A DNA stretch of 64,000 nt from an uncultured SAR86 cluster bacterium (GCA_902557575.1 CACEAR010000003.1:36654-100653); one strand, 5' to 3'. Shown: positions 35,696 to 52,046, counted from the stretch's first letter. Numbers and translations are program-made. The notes: generated by a model not told the origin, from the sequence alone.

Positions 35696-38444
35696 CGCCA
35701 TAAACATTTGTATGACACCTTGAACAAATCTCAGGATCATCTTCATGCGATCCAATGGATTCACATTTGTTCCAGCACCTTATACATTTCTTTTGATCAT
35801 AATTAGTTATATCAATACTTAATTTTGTATTTGAATCCTCAATTAGCTCTACCTCTGATGCAATAAAGACAAATTTAAGCTCGTTATCAATCTTTTTGAG
35901 CGCACCATAGATTTCAGAGCTGCAAGAAATTTTTATTTTTGCATCGAGCGATCCTTTGATAACAGAATCAGCTCTTGCTTTTTCGATGTTTTGATTTACT
36001 GAATCTTTTACAGCAAAAATTACTTTCCAATCATCATCAGATATTGAACTTTCAATCTTATTAAGTGATTTTTTTGGACACAGAAATACTGACTTAGATT
36101 GTTTTTTAAAAAGATCATGAGATTGCCAAATTTCTTCAGCTGTAAATACTAAGATTGGTGAAATGAGTCTAATTAAAATATCTGCTACTTCAAAAAGTGC
36201 GGATTGAGCAGAATTTCTTGCATGCGAGTCGCTTTTTGTTACATACATTCTATCCTTGATGATGTCCAAATAAATGCCACCAAGTTCATGAACACAAAAA
36301 TTATGAATCTTTTGAACAACATGATGATACGCATAACTATCATTTAAATTTTTTACTTCCTCATCAAGCTTAATTGCAGCACTAATTATCCACTTGTCGA
36401 TTTCAACTAAATCATTTTGATTAATATTTTTTGAATCGTCATTAAAATCATTTAAGTTACCCATCATAAATCTGAAAGTATTTCTGATTCTTCTGTATTG
36501 ATCCGCAACTTGTTTCAAAATCTCATCAGTTGCGACCATCTCGCTCCTAAAATCCGTAGATGCTACCCATAGTCTTAGAATATCAGCGCCCAAGTTGTTA
36601 CAAACTTTTTGAGGAGAAACTACATTTCCTAGCGATTTAGATTGCTTTCTACCATTTTCGTCTACAACAAATCCATGAGTTAAAACAGCTTTGTAAGGGG
36701 CTTTACCATTTATAGCTATTCCAGTTAATAAAGAAGATTGAAACCAACCCCTATGCTGGTCTGACCCCTCAAGATATAAGTCTGCTATTAAATCTTTTCC
36801 ATATAGCTTATCCAGAACACAGAAATGTGTTGAGCCTGAATCAAACCATACATCAAGAGTATCAGTAGCCTTTATGTATTCATCATGATCATCAATTAAA
36901 TCTTTTAAATCAGCTTTATCCCAAGCTTCTAAACCCTCCTCATCGATACGATCAGCAATTTCGTTGAATAAGAGGTTTTGTTTTGGGTGTATTTCTCCAG
37001 TTTTTTTGTTAATGATTAAAGGAATTGGAACTCCCCAGCTTCTTTGCCTAGAAATACACCAATCTGGCCTTCCCTCAAGCATAGATTTAATTCTTTCATA
37101 TCCCCATGAAGGTTCCCACTCAACATCCTTAACCGCTTGGATGGATCCTTCTAACAAACCTGATTTTTCCATTGAGATAAACCATTGAGGGGTCGATGCA
37201 AAAATTAGCGGAGTTTTATGTCTCCAGCAATATGGATATGAATGATGAAAATCTTCAGCATTTATTAAAGCTCCTGAATCATTGAGAATATCTATTACAA
37301 TGTTGTCAGCTTTAATTGCGGGAAGACCAGCTAAGCCTTCATATTCTGCATTGAAAAATCCATTACCGTCCAGAGCATGTATTGTCTCAATATTAAATTT
37401 TTTGCATATATTATGGTCATCTACACCATGAGCTGGTGCAGTGTGAACGCAACCTGTTCCAGTTTCAGTAGTGACATGATCTCCATGAACTAAAATAGAA
37501 TCTCTTTTTAGATAAGGATGTTCTAGAACTACATCTTTAATATCACTGCCTTTAGCCTCACTGATCTTCTCTAAATCCTCACCCCAGCGTTCTGAACATT
37601 GATCAATGAGATCACTAGCTAATATTAAGTTTCCAAATTTAGAACTACATAAGGTATATTTTAATTCTGGACCAATTGAGACAGCAGCATTTGCTGGAAT
37701 TGTCCATGGTGTAGTAGTCCAAATTACAAAGCTGCAACTATCTATTTCTTTTGAAAATGCTGCGCTTAACTTAGCAAGTGAATCTTTTTTTACTTTAAAA
37801 CCTACATCAATAGATTTAGAAACTTTATCTTCATATTCAACCTCTGCTTCTGCTAGGGCTGATTTGCAGTCATAACAAAAATGGACAGGTTTCTCCCCTT
37901 TCTGAAGATGGCCGTTTGTAACTATTCTGCCTAAAGACCTGACGGTATCTGCTTCAAATGATGAATCAAGAGACTTGTATGAATTTTCCCAGTCACCCAA
38001 GACTCCAAGCCTTATAAAATCTTTCTTTTGATTTTCTATTTGAGAAAGAGCATATTCTCTGCAGGCACTAATAAATTTTGACTTATCTTTTACAGTATCG
38101 CTATCTCTTCCAAACTTTTTCTCAACGTTCAGTTCTATTGGTAATCCATGACAATCCCAGCCAGGAACATAAGGTGCATCAAAACCTTGTAAAGTCTTAG
38201 TCTTAATTACAATATCTTTAAGTATTTTATTTACTGAGTGGCCAAGATGAATATCGCCATTTGCATATGGCGGGCCATCGTGAAGGATAAATTTATCTTT
38301 TTTAGCATTTTCTTCCCTAATTAAATTATAAAGATTGATTGAATCCCAAAAAGAAAGAATCTCTGGTTCCTTATTTGGCAAACCAGCTTTCATAGGTAAA
38401 TCTGTTTTTGGCAGATTTAAGGTATTTTTGTAATCTTTTTCCAT
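35670..38444 (-). CDS. ileS: Isoleucyl-tRNA synthetase
   Basis: A class Ia synthetase of 924 residues. HIGH is in PPYANGDIHLGHSVNK (about 58-68), and KMSKS appears as KQSKSLGNVV. The CP1 editing domain includes TTETGTGCVHTAPAHGVDD. The C-terminal zinc finger is complete with two CxxC pairs (CIRCWNKC and CSRC). This is the bacterial type, not the mupirocin-resistant type. The cluster murJ-ribF-ileS-lspA-ispH is conserved. Confidence 0.98.
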   Translation of the reverse strand: MEKDYKNTLNLPKTDLPMKAGLPNKEPEILSFWDSINLYNLIREENAKKDKFILHDGPPYANGDIHLGHSVNKILKDIVIKTKTLQGFDAPYVPGWDCHGLPIELNVEKKFGRDSDTVKDKSKFISACREYALSQIENQKKDFIRLGVLGDWENSYKSLDSSFEADTVRSLGRIVTNGHLQKGEKPVHFCYDCKSALAEAEVEYEDKVSKSIDVGFKVKKDSLAKLSAAFSKEIDSCSFVIWTTTPWTIPANAAVSIGPELKYTLCSSKFGNLILASDLIDQCSERWGEDLEKISEAKGSDIKDVVLEHPYLKRDSILVHGDHVTTETGTGCVHTAPAHGVDDHNICKKFNIETIHALDGNGFFNAEYEGLAGLPAIKADNIVIDILNDSGALINAEDFHHSYPYCWRHKTPLIFASTPQWFISMEKSGLLEGSIQAVKDVEWEPSWGYERIKSMLEGRPDWCISRQRSWGVPIPLIINKKTGEIHPKQNLLFNEIADRIDEEGLEAWDKADLKDLIDDHDEYIKATDTLDVWFDSGSTHFCVLDKLYGKDLIADLYLEGSDQHRGWFQSSLLTGIAINGKAPYKAVLTHGFVVDENGRKQSKSLGNVVSPQKVCNNLGADILRLWVASTDFRSEMVATDEILKQVADQYRRIRNTFRFMMGNLNDFNDDSKNINQNDLVEIDKWIISAAIKLDEEVKNLNDSYAYHHVVQKIHNFCVHELGGIYLDIIKDRMYVTKSDSHARNSAQSALFEVADILIRLISPILVFTAEEIWQSHDLFKKQSKSVFLCPKKSLNKIESSISDDDWKVIFAVKDSVNQNIEKARADSVIKGSLDAKIKISCSSEIYGALKKIDNELKFVFIASEVELIEDSNTKLSIDITNYDQKKCIRCWNKCESIGSHEDDPEICSRCHTNVYGDGEVRKFV

Positions 38445-38448
38445 TTCC

Positions 38449-39390
38449 TTAATCTAAGATTTTCTTTGCCTCTTCAATATCTTTTTTAATCTGGGATTTT
38501 AAAAGATCAATGCTATCAAATTTAACCTCTTCCCTTATTTTTTCAATGAATTGTACAGTAATACGTCTTCCATAAATATCTTTTTCAAAATCAAAGATAT
38601 GTGTTTCGAGAACAGGTCTAGTGCCTCCAACTGTTGGTCGAATTCCCATATTCGCAATACCTAAATATTTTCCATGATCAACTAAGCATCTAACAGCATA
38701 TACACCAGAAATCGGAAGTTTTTGTTTAGGTATCCATATATTTGCAGTAGGCACTCCAATCTCTCTTCCTAGCTGATTTCCATAAACTACTTTTCCAGAG
38801 TAGCTGTAATGCCAATCAAGCATGACGTTAGCATTTTTAAAATTGTTAGAAATCAAAGCTTCTCTAATTCTTGTGCTGCTTACCCTTTGATCATCAACTT
38901 TTATAGTATCTGTTTTATCAATCTCAATGCTCATTGATTCGCCCCAGTTCTTCAAAAATTGATAATCACCTTTTCTATCCTTTCCAAATTTAAAATCATC
39001 ACCGATCGTAAGGGACTTAATTTGGAGTTCCTCTAATATTTTTTCTGTAAATTGCTCTGGCGTCATCGATTTAAGAGATTCATCAAATCTTAGTAGCATA
39101 CAAAAATCTATGCCATTTTCAGATATAAGCCTTAGCTTGTCTCTCCAGGGTATTATTCTTGGTGGCGGAGAAGTATTATTAATTTTAGAAAAATACTCGG
39201 CGGCATGAGGCTCGGTAAATATAACCAAAGTAGAGAGATTTTTTTCTTTAGCATTTTTCTTAACTTTTTCTAGAATTGCTTTATGGCCAAGATGCATTCC
39301 ATCAAAGTTTCCAATTGTTGCACTCAAAGAAATCTCGGGAAATCTTTTCTTAAAAAGCTTAATATTATTTTGGCCTCTTATCAGATACAT
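38449..39390 (-). CDS. ribF: Bifunctional riboflavin kinase/FAD synthetase
   Basis: The enzyme makes FMN and FAD, cofactors for SdhA and Lpd. The N-terminal nucleotidyltransferase domain has GNFDGMHLGHKAIL (about 27-40) and the VSSTRIREAL motif. The C-terminal kinase domain starts with GKVVYGNQLGREIGVPTANI and contains GIANMGIRPTV and ETHIFDF. The 313 residues are typical. It sits between murJ (2 bp gap) and ileS (4 bp). Confidence 0.97.
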   Translation of the reverse strand: MYLIRGQNNIKLFKKRFPEISLSATIGNFDGMHLGHKAILEKVKKNAKEKNLSTLVIFTEPHAAEYFSKINNTSPPPRIIPWRDKLRLISENGIDFCMLLRFDESLKSMTPEQFTEKILEELQIKSLTIGDDFKFGKDRKGDYQFLKNWGESMSIEIDKTDTIKVDDQRVSSTRIREALISNNFKNANVMLDWHYSYSGKVVYGNQLGREIGVPTANIWIPKQKLPISGVYAVRCLVDHGKYLGIANMGIRPTVGGTRPVLETHIFDFEKDIYGRRITVQFIEKIREEVKFDSIDLLKSQIKKDIEEAKKILD

Positions 39391-39392
39391 GT

Positions 39393-40964
39393 TTATAAAT
39401 AAAAATCTTTATTTGAGACTCTAAAAACCCACTTAGAGATAAAAAAATAAAATAGACAGCTAAGTATAACAATAACTGTGACAAGCGAAATTCTAACCAA
39501 TCCTGAGTATTCATAAAATTTTGACATCCATTCAGAATCAATTCCCACAAAATAATCAAATGCAAAAAACATAATTAATGAAGAAAAAATTGCGGCAAAA
39601 TTAGTTTTATGAAAAATAATACTTAAACTCAGAAGGTTTTTTTTCATTAAAACAAAAAATAATATGCATGAGCTTGCTAGAACAGCGAGAGAGCTTCCAA
39701 TGGCAAGTCCAGAATGACCATACCCAAGTTTAAAGGCAAAAATATAGTTGAGGATTGCATTGAGAAAGAGGCTAAATAATGCAACATAAAATGGTGTCTT
39801 TGTGTCCTGTCTAGAAAAAAATGCGGGTGTTAAGACTTTCATTAACATAAAGAATGGTAAACCATAACAAAAGAATACAAGGCTATAAGATGATTTAATA
39901 ACGTCAAATTCAGAAAATTCACCTCTATAAAACAATGAAGCAATAATGGGCTCAGCAAAATATATTAAGCCAATGAGAGAAGGTATAGCTATGAAAATTA
40001 CCAATCTAAAGCTGTTATCTAGGGACGCCTTAAACTGACTATTATCTTTATTCGCTGCCGAACGTGATAATGAAGGTAAAAGAACAGTTCCAATAGCAAT
40101 TGCAAATATTCCCAGAGGAAATTGTATCAATCTATCTGATATATATAGCCAAGTTGGGCTGCCTGTCTCAAGCAACGAAGCAAATATCGTATCTATCAAT
40201 AAATTTATTTGTGTAACTCCTCCAGCTAAAACTGCTGGAACTATTAACTTAAAGAATCTTGGAATATATGAATTATTAAAATTAACTTTAGGAACTGGCA
40301 GTCTATCAATAGCTTTTAAAGGTGCAAATTGAATAATGAGCTGCAGGACACCTGCAAGGAAGACACCCCATGAGAGAGAAATTAAAGGCGTACTCATTCT
40401 TGGGGCAATTAGCAATGCAAAGATTATTAAAGTTAAGTTAAAAATTATTGGTGTAGCTGCTGGCAATGAAAATCTTGAATGAGTATTTTGAATTCCGGCT
40501 GCAAATGCAACCAAAGATATCAGTGCTAAATATGGAAACATAATCCTTAATACATTTACCGCAAGGTCCTGCTTCTCAGAATCGAAATAAAACCCAGGTG
40601 CAAAAATAAAAATCACAAATGGAGCAAATAATAAACAAATAATAGTAAAAACAAATAAAGTTGAAATTAAGATTCCCGCTAAGCTGTCTATGAAGTCTTT
40701 TACTTGTTTAGGATCTTTTGTTTTTTCTATGTCCGATAAGATTGGAACAAAAGCTTGATTAAAGGCCCCTTCTGCGAAGAATCTTCTGAAAAGATTTGGT
40801 ATTCTTAGCACAACAACAAAAATGTCGTGATACAGAGATGCGCCAAAAAGATTTGTTGTAGATATATCTCTAAGCAAACCAAAAATCCTAGAAGAAAAGG
40901 TCCAGAAACTTACTTTTATCGAGCTTAAAAAGTTTTGTTCTGAAGGCTCTTTATTTGCGCTCAT
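39393..40964 (-). CDS. murJ: Lipid II flippase MurJ
   Basis: MurJ moves lipid II across the inner membrane for peptidoglycan synthesis. It has 523 residues and about 14 hydrophobic helices. The N-terminal [24 protein letters not shown] and [20 protein letters not shown] are hallmarks, including the conserved Arg residues of the cavity. It overlaps msrB by 14 bp and precedes ribF. Confidence 0.97.
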   Translation of the reverse strand: MSANKEPSEQNFLSSIKVSFWTFSSRIFGLLRDISTTNLFGASLYHDIFVVVLRIPNLFRRFFAEGAFNQAFVPILSDIEKTKDPKQVKDFIDSLAGILISTLFVFTIICLLFAPFVIFIFAPGFYFDSEKQDLAVNVLRIMFPYLALISLVAFAAGIQNTHSRFSLPAATPIIFNLTLIIFALLIAPRMSTPLISLSWGVFLAGVLQLIIQFAPLKAIDRLPVPKVNFNNSYIPRFFKLIVPAVLAGGVTQINLLIDTIFASLLETGSPTWLYISDRLIQFPLGIFAIAIGTVLLPSLSRSAANKDNSQFKASLDNSFRLVIFIAIPSLIGLIYFAEPIIASLFYRGEFSEFDVIKSSYSLVFFCYGLPFFMLMKVLTPAFFSRQDTKTPFYVALFSLFLNAILNYIFAFKLGYGHSGLAIGSSLAVLASSCILFFVLMKKNLLSLSIIFHKTNFAAIFSSLIMFFAFDYFVGIDSEWMSKFYEYSGLVRISLVTVIVILSCLFYFFISKWVFRVSNKDFYL

Positions 40965-41346
40965 TAAAATCTAAAGAAAGAGAGTTTATACAATATCTTA
41001 AAAATGTCGGCGGCGGCCCATCATCAAAAACATGCCCCAAATGTGAGTCACAATCAGAACATCTTACTTCTGTTCTTATCATTCCATGGGATGAATCTTT
41101 ATATTCTTTGATGCATGCTTCATCAATTGGCTGAAAAAAACTTGGCCATCCACAACCTGAATTATATTTTGTGGAAGAAGAAAAAAGCTCCTTTTTACAA
41201 CAAATACAAATATAGGTCCCTTCTCTCTTGTTATCAAGAAATTTACCAGAGTAAGGCGCCTCTGTAGCAAAGCATCTTGTAACTTGGTAAGCATCTTCGT
41301 CAAGAATTGACTTCCAGTCTTTATTTTTTAAATCTTCCTTTGCCAT
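40951..41346 (-). CDS. msrB: Peptide-methionine (R)-S-oxide reductase
   Basis: MsrB repairs R-methionine sulfoxide in proteins. The zinc-binding CxxC pairs are CICC (about 48-51) and CSDC (about 97-100). [11 protein letters not shown] and the catalytic Cys in [11 protein letters not shown] are intact. The 131 residues are normal. It has no signal peptide, so it is cytosolic. It is coupled to murJ by a 14 bp overlap and lies 23 bp from pdxB. Confidence 0.96.
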   Translation of the reverse strand: MAKEDLKNKDWKSILDEDAYQVTRCFATEAPYSGKFLDNKREGTYICICCKKELFSSSTKYNSGCGWPSFFQPIDEACIKEYKDSSHGMIRTEVRCSDCDSHLGHVFDDGPPPTFLRYCINSLSLDFNERK

Positions 41347-41369
41347 TTTTAAATTATAACTAACAGAAA

Positions 41370-42458
41370 CTAAATATTTTTATATAAATTACTAAATAAA
41401 GAGAGTTTATTAGTTTCAGAGGTTCTTTTAATTCCTAAAAAGTCATTCCTGAGTTCGTAGTTATTCCTTATATTGTTGAAAGGAATATCCTTCTTCAAAA
41501 ATGATTCTTTGAAATCGATAGAGATTTGCTCAACATCAATTAGATTTTTAAAGAAACTCACCGGATATCCATTTGATATGTAGTCATCTTCTAAAGGTTG
41601 AAGATTTTTAATTTCCATGACTTTAGATAAATCCATCAAATCATTATCTAAATTTTTGGTTTCACAAAAATTTTTTAGAATCATTATAGTTCCGTTATGT
41701 TTTGCCTGTATGCTGTATCCTGCTATGTGAGGAGTTGCTATAAAGCATTTAGAAATAAGTTCTGTATTTGGTGATGGCTCACCCTTAAAGACATCTGATA
41801 AATAAAGAATATCACTATTTAGAATAGAGTCTTCATCAATAATTTCACCTCTTGCAGAATTGATTATCACTTTTGCGGATGCGCCATTTAAAAAATCAGA
41901 ATTTATTAATTCATGCGAAGGGAATTTACCGATTTTGGAATAGGATGCATGAATCGATACAACCTCACAATCTTTAATATCATTAATATTTCCAAGATCT
42001 AAATAAGGATCATAAATCTTATGTTTAATATTTAGATTCCCTAAAATCTTTGATAAGAGTTTTCCAACATTTCCATAGCCAATTATTCCCAACATTCTAT
42101 TTCTTGAAATCACTTTCTTAAAAACCAGAAGACCAATACATGAAAGTACCCAATTCACAACTGCTGACGCATTGCATCCTGAAGCTACGTATGTAGAGTA
42201 TTTTGATTTATTTAAAATATTATTATCAAAATGATCATATCCAGAAGTAGCTGAACCTATAAATTTTATTGGTGAGTTTGAAAGTAGTTCTGAATTAACT
42301 CTTGTTGTAGACCTTATGAATAATGCATCTGCATTCAAACAATCATCATTCTCAAGATTATTATCATCAAAATATTTAATAATGAATTGATCATGATTTT
42401 TAATTTTTTTTAAATATTCCCTAAAGAAAGGTATTTTATTATCTACCAATAATTTCAT
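41370..42458 (-). CDS. pdxB: Erythronate-4-phosphate dehydrogenase
   Basis: PdxB oxidises 4-phosphoerythronate in DXP-dependent vitamin B6 synthesis. The N-terminal part reads [14 protein letters not shown] and the family signature [13 protein letters not shown] is present. The cofactor motif is [14 protein letters not shown] and the catalytic His is in ATPHIAGYS. The C-terminal dimerisation domain is shorter than in E. coli (362 versus about 378 residues). It shares one base with the upstream acyltransferase. Confidence 0.93.
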   Translation of the reverse strand: MKLLVDNKIPFFREYLKKIKNHDQFIIKYFDDNNLENDDCLNADALFIRSTTRVNSELLSNSPIKFIGSATSGYDHFDNNILNKSKYSTYVASGCNASAVVNWVLSCIGLLVFKKVISRNRMLGIIGYGNVGKLLSKILGNLNIKHKIYDPYLDLGNINDIKDCEVVSIHASYSKIGKFPSHELINSDFLNGASAKVIINSARGEIIDEDSILNSDILYLSDVFKGEPSPNTELISKCFIATPHIAGYSIQAKHNGTIMILKNFCETKNLDNDLMDLSKVMEIKNLQPLEDDYISNGYPVSFFKNLIDVEQISIDFKESFLKKDIPFNNIRNNYELRNDFLGIKRTSETNKLSLFSNLYKNI

Positions 42459-43120
42459 TAATTATCTTTAGATGGGGCAAAAATACTCCTAAGCCATCCT
42501 ATCAAAGTGTTATCTTTAAGATTAAATTTATCAAGATTATCAAAATCTTTTGCTAGTTGAATAGGATCTTTATAGAAGTCTTTTCTAGAAATAAAATCTC
42601 CTTGGTCAAGATTTTTTACTACTTTTGCTGGATTGCCAGCCGCAACTACATTTGCAGGAATATTTTTAGTGACTACAGCACCTGCCCCTATTATTGAATT
42701 TTCTCCAATTGTGACTCCCTTACATACAATTGCGCTGTCTCCAATCCAAACATTGTCTTTTAAGATAATTGGTTTAGTGTTACCAACTGGCTCACTTCTG
42801 TCATAAATGCCATGCCAATCAGCATCTGATATGTATGCTCCATGAGCAAACATGCAAGCATCGCCTATTTCAATTGATTCAGCTGCCATAATTCTGACTC
42901 CCGGAGTAATTAGACAATATTTCCCAATTTTTAATTCTCCTTTCCAATCTCCAATATTCCAGCTGGTAAGTTGAACATTCGCATCCCGTGCTCCAATAAT
43001 TGTTGGGAAGTCATCAACACTTATATGAGAACCAAAAAGTTTTAGATATTGAGGTTTAAAGAACGCGCCTCCTTTGCCAAGCTGTTTAAATTGGGGACGA
43101 AGATAATGTTTCACATACAT
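42458..43120 (-). CDS. Left-handed beta-helix acyltransferase (hexapeptide family)
   Basis: The 220 residues contain repeated hexapeptides (IEIGDACMFAHGAYI, then NVWIGDSAIVCKGVTIGENSIIGAGAVVTKNI) forming a left-handed helix, ending with the AAGNPAKVV motif of sugar/CoA acetyltransferases. The probable catalytic His is in SDADWHGIYD. The acceptor cannot be inferred; relatives are annotated maltose/galactoside O-acetyltransferase-like. It is divergent from the MATE gene and contiguous with pdxB. Confidence 0.88.
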   Translation of the reverse strand: MYVKHYLRPQFKQLGKGGAFFKPQYLKLFGSHISVDDFPTIIGARDANVQLTSWNIGDWKGELKIGKYCLITPGVRIMAAESIEIGDACMFAHGAYISDADWHGIYDRSEPVGNTKPIILKDNVWIGDSAIVCKGVTIGENSIIGAGAVVTKNIPANVVAAGNPAKVVKNLDQGDFISRKDFYKDPIQLAKDFDNLDKFNLKDNTLIGWLRSIFAPSKDN

Positions 43121-43240
43121 GCTTACAAGCTTTTTAGAAATTTTTTTAAGCCAGTATGGTCTGTTGTCTTTTCTAATTTCTATCTCCTTTTAAATATCAA
43201 TCTATATGATAAAGTACATGAAAATTATTTGTGGTCTTTT

Positions 43241-44599
43241 GTGAATAAATATATCTCTGAAATTAAAAGTATTGTAATTATAGGATTGCCAATATTTGGT
43301 TCGCAAACCTCATACATGCTTATGGGAGTTACAGATACAATAGTTGCAGGAAGAGCCAATACAACAGATCTCGCTGCTTTAGCAATAGGAAACTCAATCT
43401 TCAATCCGCTTTGGTTTGCCCTAAGTGGTGTCCTATTTGCAGTTACACCTATTGTTGCGCAATTATTTGGAGCGAAAAAATTTAATCAGATTGAAGATAA
43501 GGTAAGGCAAATATTATGGATGGCTTTAATGGTTGGCTTAGCGTTATCTTTAATACTTATAAATATTGGTCCAATAATAAAACTACTTCCCATTGATTTA
43601 GAGGTATCAGTCATTACAAGCGAATATTTGAGGGCTATCGCGATAGGTGCTGTTTTTATGGGTTTATTTACGTGTCTTAGATGTTTTAGTGAAGGGATGA
43701 CCTTAACACTTCCTGTTTTTTATGTTGCTTTTACTGGGATGCTAATCAATATCCCACTAGATATTATCTTGGTAAATGGTTTATTTGGTTTTCCTAAACT
43801 TGGTGGAGTGGGATGTGGTTATGCAACTTCTTTAATAGCTATTTTCCAAACTATAGCGATATCTGTTCTTATCATGAAATCAAAACTTTATAAGGACGTA
43901 AGAATCTTTAAATCAATTACTTTACCAAAATTAGAAACTTTTAAAGAAGTTTTTAAGCTTGGTATCCCTATAGGTTTTGGTATTTTTATAGAGCTAAGTA
44001 TGTTTAGTGGTGCTGCTTTGATAATCAGTGCTCTGGGTGTAGGAGTAATAGCTAGTCATACAATAGCAATCAATATAACGAGTGTATTTTTCATGCTTCC
44101 ATTAGCATTTGGTCTTGCAACAGCTACGCGAGTTGGTAATCTTATTGGAGAACAAAGATTGCTGGATGCTGAATTTTCAACCAGAAGTTCTCTTTTGCTC
44201 TGTTTTGTAATTGCAATAATCACAACAATTACCATCTATACCTTCAGAGAGTTCTTGGTTTCTCTTTATACAAATGATCCTCAGGTTATTGCTCTTGGAG
44301 TTAGTTTATTATTGTATGCAGCTATTTTTCAAATACCTGATGGGGTTCAGATGTCAGCAGTTGGAAGCTTGAGAGGTTTTAAAGATACTTTTGTGCCAAT
44401 GATATTAATATTAATTTCATATTGGATTATTGCTCTTCCTGCTGGATTTGTAATGACTTACGGGATTATTGGCCCTAAATTGGGAGCTGCAGGAATGTGG
44501 ATTGGTATGATTTTAGGCCTTTCTGTATTTTGTTTGCTTGGAATTTTACGACTGAAAAAGGTTGTAGGCGCAAACCTCAAGACATCAGTGACTTTATAG
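43241..44599 (+). CDS. MATE family multidrug/Na+ antiporter
   Basis: This is a 12-helix exporter of the MATE family (NorM type). [25 protein letters not shown] is the typical first helix, followed by [15 protein letters not shown] and [18 protein letters not shown] in the second half. I chose the GTG at 43241, giving 452 residues, the normal size. The frame is open back to 43049, but that part overlaps the divergent acyltransferase gene and has no family similarity; TTG at 43229 is the main alternative. The 3' end overlaps the convergent sucD by 23 bp. Confidence 0.87.
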   Translation: MNKYISEIKSIVIIGLPIFGSQTSYMLMGVTDTIVAGRANTTDLAALAIGNSIFNPLWFALSGVLFAVTPIVAQLFGAKKFNQIEDKVRQILWMALMVGLALSLILINIGPIIKLLPIDLEVSVITSEYLRAIAIGAVFMGLFTCLRCFSEGMTLTLPVFYVAFTGMLINIPLDIILVNGLFGFPKLGGVGCGYATSLIAIFQTIAISVLIMKSKLYKDVRIFKSITLPKLETFKEVFKLGIPIGFGIFIELSMFSGAALIISALGVGVIASHTIAINITSVFFMLPLAFGLATATRVGNLIGEQRLLDAEFSTRSSLLLCFVIAIITTITIYTFREFLVSLYTNDPQVIALGVSLLLYAAIFQIPDGVQMSAVGSLRGFKDTFVPMILILISYWIIALPAGFVMTYGIIGPKLGAAGMWIGMILGLSVFCLLGILRLKKVVGANLKTSVTL

Positions 44600-45442
44600 T
44601 AGAGCCTATTTCAAGAAGATTTTTTGCAACAACAACACCGCTCTCATTTAGTTTTTTTATTTTATCCTCTGCCGTACCCTTGCCTCCAGAAATTATGGCA
44701 CCTGCATGGCCCATTCTTTTGCCCGGTGGCGCAGTCTGACCAGCAATATATGAAACAACTGGTTTAGTGACATTCTGTGAAATGAATTCAGCAGCTTCCT
44801 CTTCAGCGCTTCCTCCAATCTCTCCAACCATGACAATTGCGTCTGTTTGATCGTCAGATTCAAAAAGTTCCAAAATATCAATAAAAGAAGAGCCAGGAAT
44901 CGGATCACCGCCTATTCCAACACAACTAGATTGCCCCAGACCCAAATCAGTGGTTTGCTTAACCGCTTCATAGGTAAGTGTTCCTGATCTAGATATAATT
45001 CCAACTCTTCCAGGAAGATGAATCTCGCCGGGCATAATTCCCATTTTCCCAACTCCAGGGGTGATAACACCAGGACAGTTAGGACCAATAAGAGTAATGT
45101 CTAAGCCATCAACAATCTTTTTTACTTCCAACATATCCAAAGTTGGAACACCTTCTGTTATACAAACAATAAACTTTATTCCAGCTTCTGCGGCTTCCAG
45201 AATTGCACCTTTGCAAAAGGGTGCTGGAACAAATATTAATGATGCGTTTGGTTGTACTTGTTCAACCGCCTCGTTAACTGAATTAAAAACAGGTAAATCT
45301 AAGTGTTCGGTTCCACCTTTTCCAGGAGTTACGCCACCAACAACATTAGTTCCATATTCTATAGATTGAGATGAATGAAGCGTTCCTTGAGACCCGGTAA
45401 AACCCTGAACAAGCACTCTTGTATCTTTATCAATTAGGATAC

Positions 45443-45446
<4 letters not shown>
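44577..45446 (-). CDS. sucD: Succinyl-CoA ligase, alpha subunit
   Basis: The subunit binds CoA and carries the phosphorylated His in [17 protein letters not shown] (about 245). [12 protein letters not shown] at the N-terminus and [11 protein letters not shown] are intact. The 289 residues are typical. It overlaps sucC by 4 bp and is the last gene of the sdh-suc block. Confidence 0.98.
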
Positions 45447-49219
<3,773 letters not shown>

Positions 49220-49223
<4 letters not shown>

Positions 49224-52042
49224 TTGTTATCTCTTTTAAGTACATTATCAACTAATTCTTGTTGTTGTTGAAGATGTAATTTCATTAACCCAACTGCTGG
49301 AGCAGCAGCAGGAGGCCTTGAAATAGGTTTAAATGAATTCTCTATATTGAGCTTATTTAAAACCCTTTCTAATCTATGACGATGACTAAACCATGCTCCT
49401 TGATTTCTTGGTTCTTCTTGAGCCCAAATAAACTCCTCAACATGTGAATAACCCTTAAGCATTTCTTCAACTTCAAAATATGGGAAAGGATAAAGTTGTT
49501 CAAGTCTAAGTAATGCGACATCTGAAATACCTTTTTCATCTCTAGCCTTCTTAAGATCGTAATAAACCTTTCCGCTGCAAAGTACTACTCTTTTAATTTT
49601 TTCCGTTGGAAGATCATCTCCAATGATGCAATTAAAACTTCCATTTGTAAGTTCAGATAAATCACTTGCTGCCTCAGGTAATCTTAAAAGACTCTTAGGA
49701 GTAATAACGATAAGAGGTCTTCGCATTTTCCTTATTGCCTGCCTTCTGAGAAGGTGGAAAATTTGGGAGGGGGAGCTTGGCATACAAACTTGTATGTTAT
49801 TTGCAGCACATAGCTGTAAAAATCTCTCTAATCTTGCACTACTGTGCTCAGGTCCCATTCCCTCAAATCCATGCGGAAGGAGCATAACTAGTCCAGAAAG
49901 TCTATCCCATTTATGTTCAGCGCTAACTATAAATTGGTCAATTACAACCTGAGCTCCATTCGCAAAATCGCCAAACTGAGCTTCCCATATAACAAGTCCA
50001 CTTGGCCAAGTTGCCGAGTATCCGTACTCGAAACCAAGAACAGCTTCCTCAGATAATAATGAATCATAAATATCAACTAATGTTTTTCCTTCCTTTGCAA
50101 TTGAATCTAATGATAGAAATCCTTCTCCATTTTCTTGATCAAAGATAACAGCATGACGATGATCAAATGTGCCTCTTCTTACATCCTGACCGGTGAATCT
50201 TATGGGATAACCTTCCTTAAGCAGGCTTGAGTATGCCATCATCTCGGCAAATCCCCAGTTTAGCTTTATATCTCCCTGCGACATTTTTACTCTTTCATCA
50301 AAAATCTTTTGTACTTTTTTCTGAAGTGAAAAATCTGTAGGAGTCTTAACGATTGATAAAGCATTTTCTTCAATTTCTTTCTGAGGAACAGAAGTAGTTA
50401 CTTCCTCATACCATTTTCTATTCATGAATGGCTCCCAATCAAACCACTGATCATCATTTGATCTTGGAGCTAAATTAGGAGTTACAGATTCACCATTTTC
50501 AATTTGCTTTCTGTATGATTTTTTAAAATCTTTTATTTCTTCATCGGATATTATTGAATCAGCAGTTAAAAGTTTTTCATACATATCTAAAACGGTTTTA
50601 TGACTTTTTATTGCTTTATACATCAAGGGTTGAGTTGATGAAGGATCATCAGCTTCATTGTGGCCACTCCTTCTGTAACAAACTAAGTCAATAACAATAT
50701 CTTTCTTGAAGTTCTCTCTATATTCACATGCCAATTCTGAGACATAGACAACTGCTTCAGGATCATCAGCATTTACATGAATGATTGGAGCCTCGATAAA
50801 TTTACTAATGTCCGTTGAGTATCTTGTTGACCTAGCATCCCTTATGTGACTTGTTGTAAATCCTATTTGATTATTAACAACTACATGGATAGTGCCTCCT
50901 ACTCCATATGCTCTGGTTTGTGACATTTGCAGCGTCTCCATCACAACTCCTTGGCCAGAAAATGCTGCATCACCATGAATAAGGATTGGAACAACCCTAT
51001 TTCTAAATGTGTCTCCTAACCTATCTTGACGAGCTCTAACAGAACCGACAACAACTGGATTTACAATTTCCAGATGTGAAGGATTATTTGTTAGAGATAC
51101 GTGCACATCTCCGTGATCAGTTCTGATATTTGAAGAATATCCCAAATGATATTTTACATCTCCAGTACTTGACCCTTTAAGATCAAAATCTTCTTCAAAA
51201 GCTTCAAAAAGCTCTTTTGAAACTTTTCCTAAAACATTAACCAATAAATTTAGCCTGCCTCTATGAGCCATTCCAAAACAAATTTGCTCAGCACCATTTT
51301 TTGACGTTGTCTTAATGAGCGTATCTACAAGTGGAATAAGCGATTCACATCCATCAATCCCAAATCTTTTCATACCTGGGTATTTAGAAGAAAGAAATTG
51401 AGCTAAGCCTCTTGCAGAAATTAATCTTTTTAGAATCTCTTTTTTTCTTTCTACATCTGAAACTTTATGATCTGAGTTTTCAAACTTTTCAATAATCCAG
51501 CTTCTTTCTCTTTTGTTTGATATATGCTGAAATTCAATACCAATATTCTTACAATAAGTTTCTTTTAATCTATCTATTAAATTATTTACTTCGTATTCAG
51601 CATTACTTCCAATTGGGAAATTGCAATTAATCTTGCTTGAAAGTTCATCTCCATTAAATAAGCCTTCTGTTTTGTGTAAATCTGAATGAATAACTTTTTC
51701 AGCAATTCCAAGAGGATCTAAATCTGCAGCAGTATGTCCATAGTCTCTGTAAGCTTTTATTAAAGTTTGAACCTTTGCTTCGAGTGGATTTTTATTTTGT
51801 AAAGAAGCTTTGACTTTTGTTGCTGATCTTCTCGGAGTGTTTTGAAAGTGTTTGATTACATCAAGATGAGAACTATCTTTTTTAGATCCATTTTGAAAGG
51901 GTAAGTCATTGAAGTAAGTTTTCCACTCCTCTGAAATTGAATTTGGATCTTGTAAATAACTCTCATATAGATCCTCTAAATATGAGAGGTGTCCGCCAGA
52001 TGTATGAGAATCACTCATATAATCTGACATTGTCTTTTTCAT
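49220..52042 (-). CDS. sucA: 2-oxoglutarate dehydrogenase E1
   Basis: This is the thiamine-diphosphate decarboxylase of the TCA cycle. The N-terminal [21 protein letters not shown] is the E2-binding segment. [13 protein letters not shown], the ThDP-binding GDAAFSGQG with [12 protein letters not shown], and the C-terminal [15 protein letters not shown] are intact. The 940 residues are normal. It begins 4 bp after sdhB, linking the two complexes in one transcription unit. Confidence 0.98.
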
Positions 52043-52046
52043 CAGC

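Noticed and set aside
35696..35764. Longer LspA start inside ileS
   Set aside because: The added residues come from ileS in another frame and precede the normal LspA N-terminus.
43049..43240. Extended N-terminus of the MATE transporter
   Set aside because: It overlaps the divergent acyltransferase gene antisense, is very AT-rich and has no MATE similarity.
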